50,285 nucleotides of DNA, from contig DATKRZ010000097.1 of NCBI GenBank assembly GCA_035531955.1, positions 1-50,285 of the forward strand, given 5' to 3'. Source of the stretch: Bog-756 sp035531955. GTDB taxonomy: Bacteria; Actinomycetota; Acidimicrobiia; Acidimicrobiales; RAAP-2. Shown here in pieces: positions 1-8,727 of this stretch (positions are counted from its first letter, which is position 1; the number at the start of each line of letters is the position of its first letter). The translations under genes and the position numbers were made by a program. Under the pieces are notes generated by a model. It was not told where the DNA came from. It worked only from the letters and a program-made list of their open reading frames with translations, and searched no databases.

Positions 1-2
1 CT

Positions 3-101
3 CATCCCGAGCGCTTCGTCCGCAAGGTCCCCACGCCCCCGGAGCTACCGACCGTGGCGTGGATCAACCGACCCGAGGAGGTGACCACGACGGCACAGTG
101 A
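3..101 (+). CDS. IS3-type transposase (OrfB/integrase), 3' end only
   Basis: The window opens inside a reading frame that ends at TGA 99-101. Its last 32 residues contain HPERFVRKVPTPPELPTVAW, a tail that closely resembles the extreme C-terminus of IS3-family OrfB transposases (consensus about NPERFVRG-P-PPxLPxxVWINPP). The catalytic DDE core lies to the left, outside the window. Only the family-level tail is visible, so the IS subgroup cannot be given, nor whether the element is intact. Confidence 0.7.
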   Translation, partial: HPERFVRKVPTPPELPTVAWINRPEEVTTTAQ

Positions 102-112
102 TTGCCCAAACT

Positions 113-134
113 TTCTGTCTCTCAAAGGTTGACA
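113..134. mobile_element. Probable right terminus of the IS element
   Basis: Eleven bases after the transposase stop is TCTGTCTCTCAAAGGTTGACA. Read from the outer edge inward it starts TGTCAACCTTTGAGAGACA, which fits an IS end of the TG...CA type. The matching left inverted repeat would be outside the window, so the exact boundary is inferred from position and base composition only. Confidence 0.4.
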
Positions 135-814
135 GGCGCCGCTCAACGATCTGCCGCATGCGGACCGTCGCTCGATTTCTCCGGGGATCTGGTGAGGCGT
201 GCAGGAATCAGCGATCCTCGGGGAGAGCAAGCTAACGAGGGCCACGACCCATCACGCTGGGCCCATACCACTGGCACGTGAACGGCGCGATCGCACTCCT
301 CAAGCGATCGCACTCTCAAAGAGATGCAGCCGCCGGATGATGCTGGTCCGAATGAGAAAGTGCACAACATTCGCCTCCTTCATACTCTTTCGAATGCAGA
401 TCGACACCGACGCCTGCCAGTCGTGGCCGCCGGGCTGCGCCCCGCACCATGTCGGTGAATAATGCCTGACGGTTTGTCCGTGGCATCGGGCACGATCCCC
501 GTTCCTGCGATCGGAGAGGTCATTCATGAGAGTGACGCGGTAGTGCATAGCCCTAGCGATGATGCAGTGAAGGTGGACCTGCTCTCTGCCATTGCTCGGC
601 CCTATCGATCGAGCCCGGCTGAGCAACAGGGGCGGTACTTTTCCAGCTTTGGGTGATATGGGCACCACTGTTTGTAGCAATTCCGGCCAGCAGTTCCGGG
701 AATTTCGTCGCTATTGACGATGCTTGAAGAAGACGGCTGTGTGAGGATGTCGAAAGGCACTGGGCGGCTCGGAGTGGGCACCTGAGCGTGACCCGGCATA
801 GTAAGAGGAGAGCC
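135..814. other. Gene-free stretch beside the IS end, with a 17-bp tandem repeat
   Basis: No reading frame here has convincing codon use or a recognisable product. The one structured element is a two-copy, 17-bp-period direct repeat at 287-320, each copy starting with GCGATCGCACTC (copies 287-303 and 304-320). Local GC is lower than in the flanking genes, as expected for decayed or insertion-disturbed DNA. Confidence 0.5.
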
Positions 815-3163
815 ATGGAGCGTGTGGTAGCGGTGGCGGGCTCACGTCTCGGCTCGTTCCGGGTCGTCGGACGGGTCCTGTCGGCTCTTGTCGTCGCCCT
901 CGCGTTTTCCACGTCGATCGTCGCCGTGTCGCATGCGGCCTCGCCAACGCCCGGGGCGGTGTACGCGTGGTTCGACAATGACGCCGGGCAGCTTGGCATC
1001 GGTAGCTACACGAACAGCCAGGTTCCGGTGCCAAGTCAGATGCCGCCGGGAGTTACCTCGACGGCAGTGGCGGCCGGCCAGAGCCATAGCGTGGCGCTCA
1101 CCTCGACCGGCACCGTCTACGCCTGGGGACGGAATGGTGAGGGTCAGCTCGGGAACAACAGCACGGTCAACACGACCGTTCCGGTCCAGGTCGATCTACC
1201 GGCGGGAGTCACCATCACAGCCATCGCATCCGGATGGGACCAGACGCTGGCAGTCACCTCCACGGGCGCGCTCTACGCGTGGGGTATGAACAAGTACGGC
1301 GAACTGGGTGACGGGACCACGAAGAAGCGGGACGTGCCCGTGCTCGTGCACCTGCCGGCCGGTGTCAGCGTGACCGCGGTGGCGGCTGGCCAGTACCACA
1401 GCCTGGCCGTGACCTCTACCGGTGCCGTGTACGCATGGGGAGACAATGCCACCGGCCAGTTGGGGGACAACAGCACGACCAACAGCACCGTCCCGGTCCT
1501 CGTGACGTTGCCGACAGGAGTGAAGGCCACGGCGGTCGGCGCCGGCGACAGCCACAGCTTGGTGGTGACGTCGACGGGCGCCGTCTACGCATGGGGCAAG
1601 AACACGTTCGGACAGTTGGGTGACGGTGGCACCAACGAGAGCAACGTGCCGGTCCTCGTCGCCCTTCCGGCGGGGATCGCGGCCACCGCGGTGGTGGCCG
1701 GGGGAGTGTCGCCGACCGCCAAAGTGCCGGGTGGCGACTACAGCCTGGCCCTGACATCGACGGGCACCGTCTACGGCTGGGGTGGAAACGGAAACGGTCA
1801 ACTCGGCAACGGCGGTACCTCGGGCAGTGACGTCCCCGTCCTCACCCATCTGCCCGTCGGGGTCACGGCCAGCGCGATCGGGGCCGGCCCCAACTACGGT
1901 CACGCACTCACCACCGACGGCGGCATCTACTATTGGGGAGCCGACGCCGGCGGCCACCATCAGCAGCTCGTCCCGGCACCCACCCCCTTGCCGACGGGCC
2001 TGCATGGGGACGCGGTCAGTGCCGGCCCGGACGGCGAACAGATCCTGGCCGTCATGGTGCCGTCAGCGCCGGTGGCGTCGCTGACCTTGTCGCCGGCCGC
2101 GAGCAGCATCGCCGCCGGGGGCGCCCAGACCTACACCGCGACGGGTTACGACGCTTCGGGCAAGAGTCTCGGCGACGTCACGGCCGCCACCACCTTCGGC
2201 ATCACCAACGGAACGTGTACGGGTAATTCCTGCACGTCCTCGACAGTGGGCAATCAGACCGTGACCGGCACCGACGGCCCGGCCCACGGAATCGCGACAC
2301 TCACCGTCAATCCGGGGCCGACGTGGAGCCCCCAGGCGATCCAGCCTCAGGCGGTAACCGGCGCCGGTGCCGCGGCCACCTCGCTGAACGGTGAGCTGTG
2401 GGTGGCCTGGCATACCCTCAGTAACCAGGTGGGCTACTCCGCCTACGACCCGGGCACCGCCACCTGGTCCCCTCAAGCGCTCCAGCCCCAGGCGGTCACC
2501 CGCAACGCTCCCGGTATCGCCGCACTGAACGGGAAGCTCTACATGGCGTGGACCGCCAACAACTCCGAGCTCGCCATCTCCTCCTACGACCCCACCACCT
2601 CGGCCTGGACGGCGGCTACCTACAACGCTCAGGTAGTGTCCACGCACGATCCGGCGCTGGCGGTGCTGAACGGCCAGTTGTGGGTGGCGTGGGCGACCGC
2701 GACCGACCAGATCGGCTACGCGTCGTACGATCCGACCACAGGCGTCTGGTCCACCCCGGCCCTGCAACCCCAGGCGACGACCCTGCATCGGCCGGCACTG
2801 GCGGCCACCGGCACGAATCTGTACCTCGACTGGCAGACGCCGACCCACCAGCTTGGCTTCTCGTCCTTCGACCCGACCACCTCGGTCTGGTCGAGCCAGA
2901 CGGTCCAACCCCAGGCGGCCAGCATCCGCGCGGGCCCGACTCTCACCGCGGCGTCGGGACTTGTCTACGCCGCCTGGACCACCCACACCGGCCCGGTCGG
3001 GTACTCCTCGTACGATCCCTCCACATCCACGTGGTCACCCCAGTCGTTCCATCCTCAGGCCCTGGCGGACAGCGGCCCGGCGTTCACCGTCGTCTCAGGC
3101 CAGCTGACCCTGGTATGGAAGGTCCAGGGCCTCAACGAACTGGGCTACTCGTTCCTGGGGTGA
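815..3163 (+). CDS. Secreted protein with RCC1-type propeller, Ig-like linker and second propeller
   Basis: 782 aa. The ATG at 815 is chosen because AAGAGGAG sits just upstream; an in-frame GTG at 788 lacks this. Residues 1-42 form a signal peptide with a possible cut after SHA. Residues about 48-420 hold seven repeats marked by VYAWGxN...GQLGDG...VPV, typical of RCC1/alpha-tubulin-suppressor propellers. A Big_2-like stretch (about 425-505: SLTLSPAASSIAAGG...) is followed by six repeats of about 47 aa, each with WSPQALQPQA, an [L/V]W[V/M]AW core and GYSSYDP. Two consecutive seven- and six-bladed propellers are inferred. No C-terminal anchor is visible, so it is probably released. Such proteins usually bind carbohydrate or protein; the ligand is unknown. 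Confidence 0.85.
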   Translation: MERVVAVAGSRLGSFRVVGRVLSALVVALAFSTSIVAVSHAASPTPGAVYAWFDNDAGQLGIGSYTNSQVPVPSQMPPGVTSTAVAAGQSHSVALTSTGTVYAWGRNGEGQLGNNSTVNTTVPVQVDLPAGVTITAIASGWDQTLAVTSTGALYAWGMNKYGELGDGTTKKRDVPVLVHLPAGVSVTAVAAGQYHSLAVTSTGAVYAWGDNATGQLGDNSTTNSTVPVLVTLPTGVKATAVGAGDSHSLVVTSTGAVYAWGKNTFGQLGDGGTNESNVPVLVALPAGIAATAVVAGGVSPTAKVPGGDYSLALTSTGTVYGWGGNGNGQLGNGGTSGSDVPVLTHLPVGVTASAIGAGPNYGHALTTDGGIYYWGADAGGHHQQLVPAPTPLPTGLHGDAVSAGPDGEQILAVMVPSAPVASLTLSPAASSIAAGGAQTYTATGYDASGKSLGDVTAATTFGITNGTCTGNSCTSSTVGNQTVTGTDGPAHGIATLTVNPGPTWSPQAIQPQAVTGAGAAATSLNGELWVAWHTLSNQVGYSAYDPGTATWSPQALQPQAVTRNAPGIAALNGKLYMAWTANNSELAISSYDPTTSAWTAATYNAQVVSTHDPALAVLNGQLWVAWATATDQIGYASYDPTTGVWSTPALQPQATTLHRPALAATGTNLYLDWQTPTHQLGFSSFDPTTSVWSSQTVQPQAASIRAGPTLTAASGLVYAAWTTHTGPVGYSSYDPSTSTWSPQSFHPQALADSGPAFTVVSGQLTLVWKVQGLNELGYSFLG

Positions 3164-3354
3164 GGTCCTCCGCCGACCGCCTATAGCGCTCACCGCCGGT
3201 TGAACGCGGACCGCCTCGACAACGCGCCTCCACACGGTCAGCGCACGGGGCACCGCGCCAAGCCCTCCGGAGAGCACCACGGTCGAGCACCATCGCGGAG
3301 TTCCATGCCCGCTTCGATCGGGGACCAGGTCGGACACCTTCTGACTCACTCAGG

Positions 3355-3624
3355 TCAGTCCCGTCGCTCTTCCCGGCGGGCCACGCGACGCCGATGGCGG
3401 CGAAGCACACCCAGTCCGAACCAAACCAGCGCTCCGAAGATGGCGGTGAAGAGAGTAAGCAGCCACAATGGCCAGGTGAAGTTCCAGACCAGAAAGTGAA
3501 GTGTCACCTTCTCGGTGTTCTGGACCATGAAGATGACGAGCAGTCCGACTCCGGTCAGCGAGGCGATGGCGCCGCCGCTGAGTCGTGCCCGGGAGCTGTT
3601 TCCTCCAGGACTCTGCTGAACCAT
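3355..3624 (-). CDS. LapA-domain (DUF1049) small membrane protein
   Basis: 89 aa. The ATG at 3624 is preceded by GAGGGAG at six-base spacing. Two hydrophobic helices are visible (about residues 19-36, IASLTGVGLLVIFMVQNTE, and 44-66, WPLWLLTLFTAIFGALVWF), separated by VTLHFLVWNF, followed by a basic tail RRHRRRVARREERRD. The QNTExVxxxFL motif between the helices is characteristic of the LapA/YciM-partner family (PF06305). In actinobacteria the role of these short LapA proteins is not established. It lies alone on the minus strand, convergent with the preceding propeller gene. Confidence 0.75.
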   Translation of the reverse strand: MVQQSPGGNSSRARLSGGAIASLTGVGLLVIFMVQNTEKVTLHFLVWNFTWPLWLLTLFTAIFGALVWFGLGVLRRHRRRVARREERRD

Positions 3625-3772
3625 GTCGACTCCCTCGAACACCGACCCGCCAAAACGGACGGCTGTCCACCACCAGAGACTAGCGGGATGGTGGACCACG
3701 ACCCAGGGAATGGAACCGATCGGGCCGAGGTGGGTCCCGTCGGTGCGGCGGTGACGTCGCCCACCGTCTGAC

Positions 3773-3991
3773 TCAGCCGCCTCCCTGAGGCGCTTTCCGC
3801 TTCCGACCGAACAGAAGGTAGGCCAGCGACCAACTCATGTTCGTGGCGCTCAACGCGCGCCAGAGCCGTTTGCTTCCTCGGATCTGCTCTGCGGGACGGT
3901 GGCGAATATCCCGCCATGTGACTGACGTGACGACAAGGTGCGCGACCACGAGGACCCCGATGGCCGCCGGGCTTGGTCTGCGTCGAGCCAC
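3773..3991 (-). CDS. Small membrane protein resembling PLDc_N domain
   Basis: 72 aa with a GTG start at 3991; no strong ribosome binding site, so the start is uncertain. It has a first hydrophobic segment AAIGVLVVAHLVVTSVTWRDI and a second NMSWSLAYLLFGRKRK preceded by a tryptophan in RGSKRLWRAL. This layout (membrane helix, W...N..G/SxLAYLLFGR) resembles the phospholipase D N-terminal membrane domain (PLDc_N), which also occurs as free-standing short proteins in actinobacteria. No catalytic PLD region follows. Function unknown. Confidence 0.45.
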   Translation of the reverse strand: MARRRPSPAAIGVLVVAHLVVTSVTWRDIRHRPAEQIRGSKRLWRALSATNMSWSLAYLLFGRKRKAPQGGG

Positions 3992-4193
3992 CGATCAAGT
4001 ATGCCATCGCCGGCAGGGAGAGCGGTGCGCGGAATCGAGTCGGGCCGCCGAACTGGCACCGGGCGAGACAATTCGGCCGAGACCTCGGGCCCTTGCACTC
4101 GGCCCGTTCGCAACAGGGGGGACCGCCAGGTTGCCGATGGTAGTTTGAGGCGACCACCAAGGACCGGGGGCTCGATTCACGAATGGAACGCCG

Positions 4194-4367
4194 ATGCTGA
4201 TCTGGATCTTGATGGCCATCGGGTTGGTGGTGATTGTCGCCGCCGGCTTCGTCGGACGAAGCCGGCGGAGTCGACAACGCGAACAAGTCACACGAAATTC
4301 CAGTCACCCGACAACGCACCACGGCGGGGGAGCCCGCCGATCACGTGGACGTGGCCGCGGGCACTGA
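4194..4367 (+). CDS. Hypothetical 57-aa single-span membrane peptide
   Basis: The ATG at 4194 opens a frame MLIWILMAIGLVVIVAAGF followed by VGRSRRSRQREQVTR and a Gly/Arg/His-rich tail, ending at TGA 4365-4367. It looks like one membrane helix with a basic cytosolic tail. The upstream sequence GGAACG is only a weak ribosome binding site. It is supported by the clear hydrophobic-then-basic layout alone; I recognise no family. It could be a chance frame. Confidence 0.35.
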   Translation: MLIWILMAIGLVVIVAAGFVGRSRRSRQREQVTRNSSHPTTHHGGGARRSRGRGRGH

Positions 4368-4648
4368 TCCACCGGTTCTCGGATGCGAGCCCGCCGGTGT
4401 CCATACCATCAGACCGGCTCCGGAGAGGATCGGTGGTGCCTACGGCGGTCCACTTGGCCGTGCGCGCTTGACCGGCGCGTCCCGACCCGACAAACTGCCG
4501 GAGGGGGCGACTGGACGGTGGATTTCGAAAGTCGGCTACGTGGGTGCGAGTGTCTCCGTCGGAACCTCGGGGTGGACCCAAGGCCGGAGGATCGCTCCGT
4601 CGGCGTCGGCGCGGCTGGAGACCCGCCCATGAACATTGGAGGCAAGGC

Positions 4649-6406
4649 GTGGCGACGATCGGTGGAAGGACCCGGGGTGACCGGACGGGGCCCGTACGGG
4701 CGGAGGGCACCCGCATCCGGATGCTGCCAATCTCACTGATTGCCGCGGCGTTCATGATTGTGCCGCTCGGACTGGTGGCGGCAACCGGTGCCGCCTCGGC
4801 GGCCACCCCCGGGCCGGTCACCTGCACCGGCCCCCTGGCGGCCGGGACCTACAGCTCGGTAACGGTTTCCGGAACGTGCCAAATCAGTGCCGGACAGGTC
4901 GTCGTCACCGGCGACGTGACCATCCCGGCTGGCTCAAATTCCGTGTTGGCGGCCTACGCCCTGAACGGCGGCGTTGCCTCGACCACCTCGGGGTTGACCG
5001 TCGACGGGAATGTGAACATCGCCAGCGGAGGGACCCTGATCCTCGGGTGCAAGGCGGCCGACGGCGCCTGTTTCGACGATCCCGCGCCGACTACGCCGAC
5101 GCTCAATTCCTCTTCCACCATCCAGGGCAGCATCAACGCCACCAGTCCGCTGGGAGTGGTGGTCACGAACAGCACCATCGGCGGAGACGCCACCCAGGCG
5201 GGCGGGGGCGGGGGTGTCGCCGGTGAAGGGCCTGGTTGCTTCGCGCCGCCCTACCCTGGGGTCTTCAACACCTTCCCTGGGGGCGGATCTCCGGTCTACA
5301 GCGACTACGAGGACAACACGATCGGCGGCAACCTGCGTATCACCGGTCTCAACTCGTGCTGGCTGGGGAGCTTCCGCAACCACATCGGCGGCAGCGCCAC
5401 CTTCAGTGGGAACAAGCTGGGCGACCCTGACGGCAGCGAATTCCTGACCAACCAGATCGCCGGGAACCTCCTGTGCAGCGGGAACTCGCCGGCGGCCCAG
5501 TACGGGGACGCGCAGGGGACGCCCAACACGGTCGGCGGCTTCGCCACCGGAGAGTGTGCGTTCGGCGTCATGGTGCCGAACCCGGCTCCGAGCCCGGGGC
5601 CTCCGCCGGTACCGGCCGGACCGCTCACCCCCATCTCGAAGCCGGGGACTCCTCCGGGTTACTGGCTCGCAGCCAAGGACGGTGGGGTTTTCTCCTTCAA
5701 TGTCCCGTTCCTCGGCTCGCAGGGCGGCCAGAGCCTCAGCCAGCCGATCGTCGGCATGGGGACCGTTCCCGGGGGGAGCAACTACAACCTCGCCGATGCC
5801 AACGGAGCGGTCTACGGCCACGGCCCCCTGGCGGCTGACTGCGCCGGGTTGAACGCCACCCTCAACAAGCCCATCGTGGGCATTGCGCCTGTGCCCGGTG
5901 GCAACGGCTGCTGGACGGCTGCCTCTGACGGAGGTGTGTTCACCTTCGGGTCGAACGCGGCGTTCTACGGCTCGGCCGGGGCCATCCACCTCAACCAGCC
6001 CGTGGTCGGGATCGCCTCGACCCCGAACGGGGACGGGTACTACCTGGCGGCCTCCGACGGGGGGGTCTTCACCTACGGGCCCGGGGCCAAGTTCTACGGC
6101 TCGATGGGCGGCGTGACCCTCAACAAGCCGGTTGTCGGCATGGCCGTCGATCCGGCGACCGGCGGGTACTGGCTGGTGGCGTCCGACGGCGGGGTGTTCA
6201 GCTTCAATGCCCCGTTCTTCGGCTCGACCGGCAGCCTCAAGCTCAACCAGCCGGTGGTCGGAATGGCAGCCGCGCCGACTGGCGACGGTTACTACCTGGT
6301 GGCCGCCGACGGCGGGATCTTCACCTTCGGAACCGGGGCCCACTTCCAGGGCTCAACCGGGGCCATCCGCCTCAACCAGCCCGTGGTCGGGATGGCCCTC
6401 GGATAG
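4649..6406 (+). CDS. Secreted protein with N-terminal beta-rich domain and six C-terminal GGVFSF repeats
   Basis: 585 aa. GTG 4649 is preferred because GGAGG at 4638-4642 lies ahead of it; an in-frame ATG at 4721 would also leave the signal peptide intact. The N-region is followed by a hydrophobic helix (LPISLIAAAFMIVPLGLVAA) and a cut site around SAA. The N-terminal half has repeating short beta segments (VTVSGTCQISAGQVVVTGDV, LTVDGNVNIASGGTLILG) like a right-handed beta-helix. After a proline-rich linker (PNPAPSPGPPPVPAGP) come six repeats of about 40-45 aa with GYWLVASDGGVFSF...FYGS...LNQPVVGMA, a repeat frequent in secreted proteins of Acidimicrobiia and other actinobacteria and probably a propeller. 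Function unknown; likely cell-surface or extracellular. Confidence 0.8.
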   Translation: MATIGGRTRGDRTGPVRAEGTRIRMLPISLIAAAFMIVPLGLVAATGAASAATPGPVTCTGPLAAGTYSSVTVSGTCQISAGQVVVTGDVTIPAGSNSVLAAYALNGGVASTTSGLTVDGNVNIASGGTLILGCKAADGACFDDPAPTTPTLNSSSTIQGSINATSPLGVVVTNSTIGGDATQAGGGGGVAGEGPGCFAPPYPGVFNTFPGGGSPVYSDYEDNTIGGNLRITGLNSCWLGSFRNHIGGSATFSGNKLGDPDGSEFLTNQIAGNLLCSGNSPAAQYGDAQGTPNTVGGFATGECAFGVMVPNPAPSPGPPPVPAGPLTPISKPGTPPGYWLAAKDGGVFSFNVPFLGSQGGQSLSQPIVGMGTVPGGSNYNLADANGAVYGHGPLAADCAGLNATLNKPIVGIAPVPGGNGCWTAASDGGVFTFGSNAAFYGSAGAIHLNQPVVGIASTPNGDGYYLAASDGGVFTYGPGAKFYGSMGGVTLNKPVVGMAVDPATGGYWLVASDGGVFSFNAPFFGSTGSLKLNQPVVGMAAAPTGDGYYLVAADGGIFTFGTGAHFQGSTGAIRLNQPVVGMALG

Positions 6407-6417
6407 CCGAGGCATTC

Positions 6418-6447
6418 GGGTCCGGGGACCTTCGGGCCCCCGGACCC
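6418..6447 (+). terminator. Strong hairpin with UUCG tetraloop after the GGVFSF-repeat gene
   Basis: Twelve bases after the stop at 6406, GGGTCCGGGG (6418-6427) pairs perfectly with CCCCGGACCC (6438-6447). Inside, one mismatch is followed by CC/GG closing a TTCG tetraloop (6431-6434). There is no T tract, as is common for high-GC actinobacterial terminators. Confidence 0.75.
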
Positions 6448-6738
6448 GGTGCACGAAGCGTCCAGATTTCCGTTGCCGGTGCTTGATCGTCGCCATGGGT
6501 TCGGCCACGGCCGCAACTCCTTCGGCCCCCCTCTCATCTACGGCCTCGTCCAGCGTCCCCCTGGGTCCGTGAGCGCTGAGGTCAACACGGGATCCCGTCG
6601 GCCCCGTCAGCTACATTCGACCATCGCCCGAGCCCAGCTCCCACAGGTCCCTTCTCGGCGGCACCCGACGACCCCTGTCGACGCGGGGCGGAGAGCAGAG
6701 GAACTGCGCTGTCCGGTTGACAGTGCAGGCTCGCGACC
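6448..6738. other. Intergenic stretch after the terminator, nothing recognised
   Basis: About 290 bases between the hairpin and the HEPN-like gene. No reading frame with convincing codon bias and no clear regulatory repeat were seen. Confidence 0.5.
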
Positions 6739-7350
6739 GTGAGGCGACGGGTCAGGAACATCCTGCCCTTCACCGCAGGCGACCGGGTCTTGCGCTTCTC
6801 GGGCAAGAAGAGGTCGCCGAGTCCCGCGGGCAGCTCGGGGATACACGGCACAGAGGACGAGGATGAGCTTCACCGTTCGCTCGGTCGCATCGCCGCCAAC
6901 TGGTCGCTCACCGAGATCGCCTCCGGGCTCGTTCTCATGGGATTGGTCGGCACCCCCGACGAGACCCTGGCCCGGGCGGTGGTGGCCGGCCAGCGGGTCG
7001 AGAACGTCTGGGAGACGATCGAGTCCCTGCTCTCCGCCTACGGCGACGCGACCGCCGAGGAGTTGGCGGCCTTCAGGGCGTGGAGGAGGAGCGCCAACAA
7101 GTACCGGAGGCGCCGCAACGAAGCCATCCACAGCGCCTGGTCACTGACGTCCGAGCGCGGGGGGCCAGCAGCATGGGACGTGATGAGCCAGAAGGCAAAG
7201 CGTGGAGCTCGAGCTGATCTGTTCCCGGGTGGTGTTCCCGAGCTCGAGGAGCTGGCCCGGGATATTGCCGCCTGCGAAGAAGAGCTCGGCCACATCCACG
7301 CGGGCGTCCTGGCCAAGATGGAGGAGCGCGACCAAGGGGGAACCCGGTGA
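6739..7350 (+). CDS. HEPN-like protein with RNxxxH motif
   Basis: 203 aa, GTG start at 6739 without a clear ribosome binding site, so the N-terminus is uncertain. From about residue 45 it is predicted all-helical (HRSLGRIAANWSLTEIASGL...). The sequence RRRRNEAIHSAW places R126-N127-x3-H131, the RX4-6H signature of HEPN domains, many of which are metal-independent RNases in toxin, abortive-infection and defence systems. The preceding helix pattern also fits. There is no adjacent MNT nucleotidyltransferase or other antitoxin: the left neighbour is a secreted repeat protein and the right neighbour a convergent amidohydrolase. It might instead be a non-catalytic conserved actinobacterial hypothetical. 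The fold call is an inference from one motif. Confidence 0.5.
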   Translation: MRRRVRNILPFTAGDRVLRFSGKKRSPSPAGSSGIHGTEDEDELHRSLGRIAANWSLTEIASGLVLMGLVGTPDETLARAVVAGQRVENVWETIESLLSAYGDATAEELAAFRAWRRSANKYRRRRNEAIHSAWSLTSERGGPAAWDVMSQKAKRGARADLFPGGVPELEELARDIAACEEELGHIHAGVLAKMEERDQGGTR

Positions 7351-7378
7351 CTGCGGCAGCCGGGGAATCTCCCGTCCG

Positions 7379-8569
7379 TCAGGTGGGTCGCAGCGTTATC
7401 AGCTCGGCAACGTTGTCATGGAGGATCATCCGACGGTCACCGGAGCTGAAATTCTTCAGCTCCACCTGGTAGTCCCGCGGTTCGGGCAACGCCTCGATGT
7501 GGGGCCAGTCCGATCCGAAGATGACCCGGTCAGGGCCCATGCACTCCGCCACCCGGTGGACGTCGTCCTCCCAGAACGGGTTCATCCACACATGGTGCCG
7601 GAACGTCTCGACCGGGTCGGCCTTCCAGTAGCCGGGCATCTTGTCCGCCATCGACCGGATCTTCTTGATCAGGTCGGGAAGATATTCGGCACCATTCTCC
7701 ACCGAGGCCAAGCGCAGGTTGGGGAACCGTTCGAGGTGGTTTTCGAAGATGAGAGTGAGCAGAAAGTCCCTGATCGCCTGCTCAATGGCGAAGGCTTTGA
7801 TGGACGGCTTCCAACCACCGGAGAACGTGGCACCGAACCCGTCGACGGCGTAGCCGTTCGAGCTGCCGCCACTGTCGGCGGCGTGGACCACCACGGCAAT
7901 GCCGGCCTCATTGGCCAGACCCCAGAACGGATCGAACATCGGATCGAACGGATTGCGCCGGCCTACCGCCGTGGTCGGTGCAGCCGGCCGCATCACAACG
8001 GTTCGGGCACCCCGGTCGAGGGCCCACTCCAGTTCCTCGGCGGCCCAGAGTGGATCGGCCAATGTCAGGTACGGCGCGGCAAAGATCCGATCCCGGTAGT
8101 TGAAGGACCAGTCTTCGACCATCCAGCGGTTGAAGGCCCGGAACAGATGACACACCGCCGGCGGGTCGTGTGCCAGCGGTTCCTCGTAGATCATGCCCAG
8201 GGTGGGGAACAGGAGACACCCTGCCAGCCCCTGTGCGTCGAGGGCTCGGAGCCGAGCCCCGGGCTCGCGGTAGGCCGTCCGGATCGGCTCCCGAACGGAC
8301 AGGAATTCCACCGGATTGCGCTTGTCGGGGTTGCCTCTGAAGTAGTCGTACATGGCGCCCGGCAGGGCAACGGGGTCGAAGGTCGGATTGGTGACCGCAT
8401 GATTGACCCGTCCACCGATCACGTGGTAGCGCCGTCCGTCGATCTCACTCCACTGGATGACCCGCGACCCCATCGAAGGGTCGAGGTGGCGGGTGAAGGC
8501 ATCCAGTGCCTCGTAGTAGTGGTTGTCGGCATCGAATACCGGGTGACCGAGCTCCTCGATCGTGCTCAT
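7379..8569 (-). CDS. Metal-dependent amidohydrolase (Amidohydrolase_2 family)
   Basis: 396 aa. ATG 8569 follows GAGGAGGCGG. The N-terminal DADNHYYE is the D-x-D/N-x-H metal site of the ACMSD-like amidohydrolase_2 family (PF04909); later VVHAAD and FGSDWPH supply the expected histidine and catalytic aspartate on strands of the TIM barrel. The family covers decarboxylases and hydrolases acting on carboxylated or aromatic intermediates; substrate cannot be assigned. It is convergent with the HEPN-like gene and divergent from the gamma-carbonic anhydrase, 158 bp apart. Confidence 0.85.
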   Translation of the reverse strand: MSTIEELGHPVFDADNHYYEALDAFTRHLDPSMGSRVIQWSEIDGRRYHVIGGRVNHAVTNPTFDPVALPGAMYDYFRGNPDKRNPVEFLSVREPIRTAYREPGARLRALDAQGLAGCLLFPTLGMIYEEPLAHDPPAVCHLFRAFNRWMVEDWSFNYRDRIFAAPYLTLADPLWAAEELEWALDRGARTVVMRPAAPTTAVGRRNPFDPMFDPFWGLANEAGIAVVVHAADSGGSSNGYAVDGFGATFSGGWKPSIKAFAIEQAIRDFLLTLIFENHLERFPNLRLASVENGAEYLPDLIKKIRSMADKMPGYWKADPVETFRHHVWMNPFWEDDVHRVAECMGPDRVIFGSDWPHIEALPEPRDYQVELKNFSSGDRRMILHDNVAELITLRPT

Positions 8570-8727
8570 GCACCGCCTCCTCGCCTCCGGGTCTGTCGGG
8601 CCGCCCCATACTAAGGCGGGTCCGCACCGGTCGTCTCCGTGTCGGCCCGTCAACCGCGGGCGATCGGGACCGCCCTGAGCGCCATGTCGTTCTGCAACGA
8701 TCCGGGCGCGTGCCGTAGGGTCAGTCC

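Noticed and set aside
4934..6343. 469-codon minus-strand frame opposite the repeat protein
   Set aside because: Periodic because the plus-strand gene is repetitive; no ribosome binding site or domain.
6448..7350. HEPN/MNT toxin-antitoxin pair
   Set aside because: No nucleotidyltransferase (GSxARG...D motif) or small antitoxin frame was found on either side of the HEPN-like gene.
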